This document shows, piece after piece, positions 7,342 to 11,739 of a stretch of 11,739 bases of DNA. The notes under the pieces are model-generated. The model did not search any database and was not told the DNA's origin. It worked only from the letters and a program-made list of their open reading frames with translations. Within the stretch, counting starts at the first letter, position 1. Each line of letters opens with the position of its first letter. A program made the position numbers and the translations under genes. The stretch comes from an uncultured Chlorobiales bacterium (lineage in GTDB: Bacteria > Bacteroidota > Chlorobiia > Chlorobiales > Thermochlorobacteraceae): contig CALGMC010000274.1 in the NCBI GenBank assembly GCA_937959145.1, positions 1 to 11,739 on the forward strand, in the 5' to 3' direction.

Positions 7342-7346
7342 CCTCC
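7342..7346 (-). promoter_or_regulatory. Strong Shine-Dalgarno site of barrel B
   Basis: GGAGG on the minus strand, 4 nt before the ATG at 7337. It fixes that start and is the only strong Shine-Dalgarno sequence in the window; the other genes have weak or no recognisable sites. Barrel B may therefore be translated more strongly than its neighbours (inference). Confidence 0.7.
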
Positions 7347-7390
7347 AGTTGATTTTTGAATAGAGAATTTTTGAAAGAAAATCGAGTTTT

Positions 7391-7930
7391 TTATCGATTG
7401 AGATTTTGGTTGATGATGACAAACAAAAATGTTGCTTGCAATACTGCCGTTACAATCTGCAAGACTGACACAAAACTTTGCAGGGCACTTAGTGCACCAC
7501 CCGGCACGATAACAGTATCGCCTCTCAGAAGGATTGGAAAATACGACTGTTCGCCTGTCTCCACAAATTTTTCAACATTGATTCGGATAATTTTCTCAAC
7601 GGCTGTTGTGTCTTGCATTGTGTAGCGAATGATTCTCACCTCGTCCAATTTTGCATTTGAAGTCGGACCTCCCGCCAGCGAAATCAACGAGATAATATCC
7701 GTTGTGTAAGGCACAATCATCTTCCCCGTTTTCTTTACCTCTCCCCACAAGTTGATGTCTATTTGCACACCTTGACCTTGTCCATAATAATAAACAGATG
7801 GAGAGTTACTTAGTTGGTCAGGAGACAAGGTGTTTTGTGAAGGTAAATTTCCTCCAAAAGCTTGTGCGAGCAGTTCATTTGGTTGCAAAGTTAATAAAAA
7901 CCCTACGACAATACAAGAGATGAAGCGCAT
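7391..7930 (-). CDS. Small SLBB-domain exported protein with C-terminal membrane helix
   Basis: 179 aa. Residues 1-23 are a signal peptide (ELLAQA). Residues about 54-144 form an SLBB (soluble-ligand-binding beta-grasp) domain: VQIDINLWGEVKKTGKMIVP, then SLISLAGGPTSNAKLDEVRI, and LLRGDTVIVPGG. Residues about 147-174 form a hydrophobic helix near the C-terminus. SLBB domains are best known from Wza-type outer-membrane polysaccharide export proteins, but this protein lacks the polysaccharide-export (PES) domain that normally precedes SLBB there, and it has one SLBB rather than several. No Wzc kinase, glycosyltransferase or flippase gene is nearby, so a capsule-export role is not supported by context. 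It sits 17 nt after the lipoprotein gene and 53 nt before barrel B, in the same likely operon, and may be a periplasmic binding or scaffold partner of the barrels (inference). Confidence 0.8.
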   Translation of the reverse strand: MRFISCIVVGFLLTLQPNELLAQAFGGNLPSQNTLSPDQLSNSPSVYYYGQGQGVQIDINLWGEVKKTGKMIVPYTTDIISLISLAGGPTSNAKLDEVRIIRYTMQDTTAVEKIIRINVEKFVETGEQSYFPILLRGDTVIVPGGALSALQSFVSVLQIVTAVLQATFLFVIINQNLNR

Positions 7931-7947
7931 TTAATTTCAACTGGTTT

Positions 7948-8790
7948 TTACGGGTTAATAAAAAAGGTTTGTCGGTTTGAGGGCGCACCCACATTCGCCT
8001 CAAACCCAAGCGGATGAAACATCACGAACCAAAAATAACGTCGTCCCCTTTGCAATGGCTTAAACACTTTCGCACCTGTTGTTCCGGGAAAGTTTGTCTG
8101 AACACGACTGAAATTGATGCGAACTGAATCGCTCGCGAAAAATGTCTGTCCTGTTGCCACTGCGACACAATTTTCTTCTCGGAAATCTAAATCTCCCTCG
8201 TAGATTTTCAAGCAGTAAAATCCTTGGCTTTGATTGTTATCTAACCAACGGAAAGTTAAGACGCTATCGCTTGGCAGTTGAATATCTCCTCTTGGAGCGT
8301 CAGCCGTTCCGGGCACACGCAGTTCATACTGTTGAAACGCTTCTGAAAAATCGCTTGCCGCATCAAGTCTTGAATAAGCAATCATCTTGTAGTAGAACAT
8401 TGTTCCGTTACGCACGTTTTCGTCAATGAATACCGTGTCGGGGAGGTTTTGCGCGGCTTGCGAGCCTAATGGAAGTTTTTGTCGTAACGAAAAATTCACG
8501 GGCACGCCGTTAATAGATTGCTCAGTGCGCCACACTTCATACCCGCCTAAGTTGCGCTCAGGATTTTGAAACCACTCTAAGCGAAGACCGCCTCTCGGGG
8601 ACTCTCTAATCAGCGACGGCTGAATGCCTCGAATGGCTCTGGCTGTGTCGGCACTTTTCGGCACAAAACGCGGCACACTCGGCGGTGTGGCTTGTGGTTC
8701 TTCTTTACAAGCCGAAGCAAAGACACCAATCAATGCAAGCAGAATGAGTATGAGTTTTGAGTTCATTGTTCTAATCATTTTCACAACCAT
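7948..8790 (-). CDS. Surface lipoprotein with fibronectin-III-like domains
   Basis: 280 aa from the first ATG. A hydrophobic stretch (about 11-27) ends FASAC, with C28 the likely lipidated cysteine; the -3 residue is Ala rather than the usual Leu, so the lipobox is slightly weak. The residues after it, KEE, resemble the charged lipoprotein export signal that sends Bacteroidota lipoproteins to the cell surface. Residues about 50-157 look like a fibronectin-III-like fold (LRLEWFQNPERNLGGYEVWR, then FYYKMIAYSRLDAASDFSEA), and about 165-280 resemble a second such unit (SVLTFRWLDNN, RRYFWFVMFHP). No catalytic motif is seen. The ATG at 8790 overlaps the stop of the PorV-like gene by 10 nt, suggesting coupled translation. 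ATGs at 8778 and 8766 are also possible; the last gives the most typical signal peptide (MNSK). A role in adhesion or as partner of the neighbouring secreted protein is inference. Confidence 0.75.
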   Translation of the reverse strand: MVVKMIRTMNSKLILILLALIGVFASACKEEPQATPPSVPRFVPKSADTARAIRGIQPSLIRESPRGGLRLEWFQNPERNLGGYEVWRTEQSINGVPVNFSLRQKLPLGSQAAQNLPDTVFIDENVRNGTMFYYKMIAYSRLDAASDFSEAFQQYELRVPGTADAPRGDIQLPSDSVLTFRWLDNNQSQGFYCLKIYEGDLDFREENCVAVATGQTFFASDSVRINFSRVQTNFPGTTGAKVFKPLQRGRRYFWFVMFHPLGFEANVGAPSNRQTFFINP

Positions 8791-9860
8791 TCATCTAAGC
8801 GTAGGCTAAGTGAAATTCGGTGAGGCGACCCCAATTCGCTGTTTTGATAGGCATAATCGATAAACAGCGCACGAATAATCGACAGCCCCGCGCCGAGCGT
8901 CAGTTGTCTATCAAACGAGCCAACGCGCAATGCAAGCAAAGAGCGATACCGATATTCTGCACCGATTGATGTGATGCCATTGTAGCGCGTATCACGGCTA
9001 ATCACGCCCAAAATACTGCTTGAAAGAAACGGCAACGGCTGTTGATACGAAAGCGACACAATCGTGGAGCGCGGAATGGCAGCTTTGTTGTTGTTTTTAT
9101 CCGGCGTGTTCCAAGTAACTGGCGTGTTGAATAAATCTCTCACGGTTAAGCCGAGTGCCATCATTCCGAGCGACTTGCTTCCAACAAAATCATTCACATT
9201 GAAGCGAAGCATTGTGCCAATGTCTACACCGATACCCGTTCCTGAAACCGAATTTGCACCCACGAATTCATCAAGCCGATTTCCCGAAAAGCCCTCGCGA
9301 ACATATTTGAAGGTGATTCCAACAGGCAAATCAATCGGTAAGTTAAAATACTGCCAGCCAAAATCGAGCCGACTGAACAAGTTTTTTGCAAAGGTGATGA
9401 AGAACGCATCGCTCGCGTTTGCGAAAGAGCCGATGTTGTATCGTCCATTCACAATGCCCGCAAAGTCAAACGGGTCATTGGGATTAAGTTGCGCGCTTTC
9501 GTTGAGCGGAATATTGGAGACGCTGTTGCGAATCCAATTCACGGAAAGCCCAACGCCGCCGCCCATGTTTTGCGAATATCCCAGATGAAAGTAATGCGAG
9601 AGCGGGTCGCCGAGCGTTCCGAATTGATTGGAGTACATCGTGCTAACGAGTTGTCCATTGACGAAGGCGACAGCGGCAGGATTCCAATAAAAGCCCGAGC
9701 CGTCGTTGTTATCAATCGGTGTAAACTGCCCGCCCAACGCCAATGCGCGTGCGCCCAGCGGAATTTCCAAGAACGCCGCCGTGTAGTTTTGCGCTTGAAT
9801 CGGCACAAGCCCATACATCAGCAGAAGCGCAAGCAGAATTTTCAAATGCGTCTTTATCAT
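8781..9860 (-). CDS. PorV/PorQ-family outer-membrane protein
   Basis: 359 aa from the ATG at 9860. Residues 1-24 are a signal peptide (GLVPIQAQ). The family hallmarks follow: FLEIPLGARALALGG (30-44) and FYWNPAAVA (57-65), then a FadL-like barrel with repeated amphipathic strands, ending with an aspartate/tryptophan-rich C-terminus. PorV collects T9SS cargo from the secretion channel and passes it to the PorU sortase; PorQ and other paralogues belong to the same family, so the exact role here is not settled. The gene directly upstream encodes a protein with a T9SS sorting domain, 21 nt away, an arrangement like porU-porV, so a cargo-specific shuttle is plausible (inference). The frame also reads from a TTG at 9872, but the ATG gives a normal signal peptide. 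The stop overlaps the start of the lipoprotein gene. Confidence 0.88.
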   Translation of the reverse strand: MIKTHLKILLALLLMYGLVPIQAQNYTAAFLEIPLGARALALGGQFTPIDNNDGSGFYWNPAAVAFVNGQLVSTMYSNQFGTLGDPLSHYFHLGYSQNMGGGVGLSVNWIRNSVSNIPLNESAQLNPNDPFDFAGIVNGRYNIGSFANASDAFFITFAKNLFSRLDFGWQYFNLPIDLPVGITFKYVREGFSGNRLDEFVGANSVSGTGIGVDIGTMLRFNVNDFVGSKSLGMMALGLTVRDLFNTPVTWNTPDKNNNKAAIPRSTIVSLSYQQPLPFLSSSILGVISRDTRYNGITSIGAEYRYRSLLALRVGSFDRQLTLGAGLSIIRALFIDYAYQNSELGSPHRISLSLRLDEWL

Positions 9861-9881
9861 CTTTGAGTTCAATCGTTCGAG

Positions 9882-11739
9882 TTATCGCAAGCGGACGATT
9901 TTAATAATTTTTTCGAGCGCACGTCCTCGCGACGTGATACGCAATTTTCCGTAATAGACGCCATTAGCGACTTCATTGCCGCCGTCGTCTTTGCCCGTCC
10001 AGATGAGCGCGTGGTCGCCGTTTCCACGCAGTTGCCCAACGCCGTCCGCCACTTGTGAGCCTGTTGGGAATACGCCCAATGCACGCGGACCCGGCTCGCG
10101 GCAAGTTGCAATGAGCCGCCCTGAAACCGTGTAGATTTTAAGTTCAAACGCATCAGCCTCTTGAATCGGATTGACGATTTGGTAGGCAATGAAGGTTTTT
10201 TCGTTGAACGGGTTTGGGTATGCGCCGTGCGCGACCAAATCAAAATCTGCGCTCACATTGAAAAGCATTTTTTCCGAACGCACGGCGTTCAAGTTGGCAT
10301 CATGAAAAACAAATTGCAAACTATTTTCTCCCGGCTCGAACTCGTCATCAAACGTCATTCCGACCACATTGGCGTTTGGCGTATTGCGCGGAATCGTGAG
10401 TTTTGATTTCAAGGCTTCAGAACTATCGTTGTTTCGGATAATCGTGATGAGATTTTCATCGATATAGACGCCGTTTTGGTCTTGAACAACGATGGTTACT
10501 CTCGGACGACGCGACGCCGACGAGCCAATGCGATAGGCTTGCCCTTCAATTCCCAAACTGATAATCGGACGCTCTGAATCCAATGAACTCATCAAACTAT
10601 ATGCGCCAAAGCGAGAAGCCTCGAATTGAACCGTCAGCGAATCAAGCCGCGTTTGACTGACGACCTTGAACCAACGCTCGACTGGCTCGGAAAAGAAGTA
10701 AGCATAAGTATTCTGACGAACGGCTTGCGGCGGGTTTGCCGACATTATCATTCGCACTGTGAGCGGCTTTGTGAGCGTCAAACTTGAATCGACGCGCTCA
10801 ATGCGATATGCCAACCGTTCTATGGGGTTTGATTGAGTAACCATCTGCACAAAATTGTTATCGGGCTGATTGATTTTGGGCGGATTGACAATCTTGGAGA
10901 CACGAACAAACCCGTTTTGAGAGAAGGAGTTTGCCTCGTAAGTAAGGCGCACATTATCATCAATCGTGATGGAATCGCTGTTCGTGCGCACTCTGAACAA
11001 GTTATACTGAACGGCGCGTTGATTGGAAAGATTGTTGAAGTAGGTCGATTCGTATCGTTGCCCTGTTGTATCGGCAAGCACTCGTATTCCGATGCGATAG
11101 GTTTCAAGCAAGTTCATCCACGAGGGCACGGGGATTTTCGCTCGTGCGACTCCGTTTGCAGGTAACGCCACACTCACCGTGTCGATAATGCGGATTTGAT
11201 TGGCGATTAGATACGGCGATTGGTTCGGTGCAATTCCATTTGAAATAGAGTTCTCGTAGAAATAAACGATGGCTTTTTGCACAGGCTGATTGCTCCAATT
11301 ATAGACATCGGCGGCAATCACAACGCGCTCGCCATCGGGGTAGAAGTCAATCGTGTTGTTGTTGAAAAGTTGTCCTTCGCCTTCAGTGGCACGGCGCACG
11401 GCGGCAACATCAGGCGGGTTGCCAATTTGCGCGAGGAATGGGTCGGAAAAGAATTGTCCGCTGTCTGTTTGTGCAACGGCGCGATAGGTTACGCGATTCG
11501 GTTCGCGCATGTGGATTGCAGGGATTGAATCAATGGTCTGGTAGAGGTTCGGCGCCGTGATGGTTGAAGCAAATCGTCGCTGAAACACCGTGCTGAATAC
11601 GGTTGTATCTCCGGGCGTTGAAAGAGCCAATCGTGCGGGATTGACGGCTTGGACGGTTACATCGAGCGCAACACTCGTGATATTGAATCGCGACTCGACC
11701 TCCATCACAAAGCGTTGTGCTTCGTTTTGCACGGTTGCA
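9882..11739 (-). CDS. C-terminal part of a large T9SS-sorted surface protein, cut by the window edge
   Basis: The frame is open to the right edge of the window, so the N-terminus is missing; about 618 residues are visible (numbering below starts at the GTG at 11732). Residues about 125-235 resemble a CARDB adhesion-type domain (VVIAADVYNWSNQPVQKAIV, then YFNN). About 240-400 are further beta-rich domains, and about 405-494 an Ig-like domain (RRPRVTIVVQDQNGVYIDE, then PGENSLQFVFHDANLNAVRS). Residues 497-616 form a FlgD-Ig-like/T9SS type A sorting domain: YPNPF (505-509), LKIYTVSGRLI (531-541), ALIWTGKDDGGNEVANGVYY (575-594) and a final KIVRLR. This domain would direct export by the T9SS and possible cleavage by the sortase. 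The order of domains and the adjacent PorV-like gene resemble PorU or a C25-type (gingipain-like) peptidase, whose catalytic domain would lie beyond the window, but no catalytic part is visible here. A large non-enzymatic adhesin is the alternative. Confidence 0.8.
   Translation of the reverse strand, partial: ATVQNEAQRFVMEVESRFNITSVALDVTVQAVNPARLALSTPGDTTVFSTVFQRRFASTITAPNLYQTIDSIPAIHMREPNRVTYRAVAQTDSGQFFSDPFLAQIGNPPDVAAVRRATEGEGQLFNNNTIDFYPDGERVVIAADVYNWSNQPVQKAIVYFYENSISNGIAPNQSPYLIANQIRIIDTVSVALPANGVARAKIPVPSWMNLLETYRIGIRVLADTTGQRYESTYFNNLSNQRAVQYNLFRVRTNSDSITIDDNVRLTYEANSFSQNGFVRVSKIVNPPKINQPDNNFVQMVTQSNPIERLAYRIERVDSSLTLTKPLTVRMIMSANPPQAVRQNTYAYFFSEPVERWFKVVSQTRLDSLTVQFEASRFGAYSLMSSLDSERPIISLGIEGQAYRIGSSASRRPRVTIVVQDQNGVYIDENLITIIRNNDSSEALKSKLTIPRNTPNANVVGMTFDDEFEPGENSLQFVFHDANLNAVRSEKMLFNVSADFDLVAHGAYPNPFNEKTFIAYQIVNPIQEADAFELKIYTVSGRLIATCREPGPRALGVFPTGSQVADGVGQLRGNGDHALIWTGKDDGGNEVANGVYYGKLRITSRGRALEKIIKIVRLR

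Noticed and set aside
7380..7399. Hairpin AATCGA/TCGATT around the SLBB gene stop, followed by a T-rich stretch
   Set aside because: The stem is 6 bp and mostly AT, and barrel B follows closely with a strong ribosome site. At most it is a weak partial terminator.
7391..7930. Capsule polysaccharide export (Wza-type) locus
   Set aside because: The SLBB protein lacks the PES domain and no kinase, flippase, polymerase or glycosyltransferase gene is present in the window.
9064..9588. Long plus-strand open frame of 174 codons inside the PorV-like gene
   Set aside because: It is antisense to a clearly conserved gene, has no recognisable domain or ribosome site, and is typical of a shadow frame.
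9861..9872. TTG start of the PorV-like protein at 9872
   Set aside because: The ATG four codons later (9860) gives a normal signal peptide n-region, and TTG has no ribosome site to favour it.

Overview
The window most resembles a Bacteroidota/Chlorobiota-type Gram-negative bacterium. The evidence is a PorV/PorQ-family outer-membrane protein next to a protein with a type IX secretion (T9SS) type A sorting domain, a lipoprotein with a charged C-K-E-E start, and a short (unfused) PurL. GC content looks moderate, roughly mid-40s percent by eye. A gliding, T9SS-bearing relative of the green sulfur bacteria is a reasonable guess, but nothing here fixes the genus. All recognisable genes lie on the minus strand, so the reading below runs from high to low coordinates.

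Region 1 (11739 to 6015) is a tightly packed envelope gene set. In order it encodes the C-terminal part of a large T9SS-sorted surface protein, a PorV/PorQ-like barrel, a fibronectin-III-like surface lipoprotein, a small SLBB-domain protein with a C-terminal membrane helix, and an outer-membrane barrel (barrel B) with a coiled coil and a Pro/Lys-rich tail. Spacings are short (21 nt, a 10-nt overlap, 17 nt, 53 nt), so one transcript is likely. A clear intrinsic terminator (5955-5993) closes it.

Region 2 (5936 to 3663) is purL, a purine-synthesis gene. Only 18 nt separate the end of the upstream terminator's T-rich tail from its ATG, and a second, mutually exclusive hairpin lies in that stretch. 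This suggests transcription by read-through or attenuation.

Region 3 (3554 to 1791) encodes barrel A, a paralogue of barrel B. The barrels align along their length but the tails differ: barrel A ends in a coiled coil and a TonB/AgmX-like C-terminal domain. A candidate promoter precedes it.

Region 4 (1790 to 1576) is non-coding, with an 8-bp inverted repeat and a perfect 15-bp tandem duplication.

Region 5 (1575 to 1) encodes a Crp/Fnr-type regulator, a membrane-anchored M23 (LytM) peptidase, and the first codons of a gene whose N-terminus looks like a bactofilin. The last two would form a cell-shape/cell-wall pair.

The main point of interest is the envelope module: two sister barrels with different periplasmic tails, one like a TonB C-terminus and the other like a TonB proline-rich linker, near a PorV-like protein, an SLBB protein and T9SS cargo. 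Its function is not established here. No RNA genes, CRISPR arrays, insertion sequences or plus-strand genes were found.
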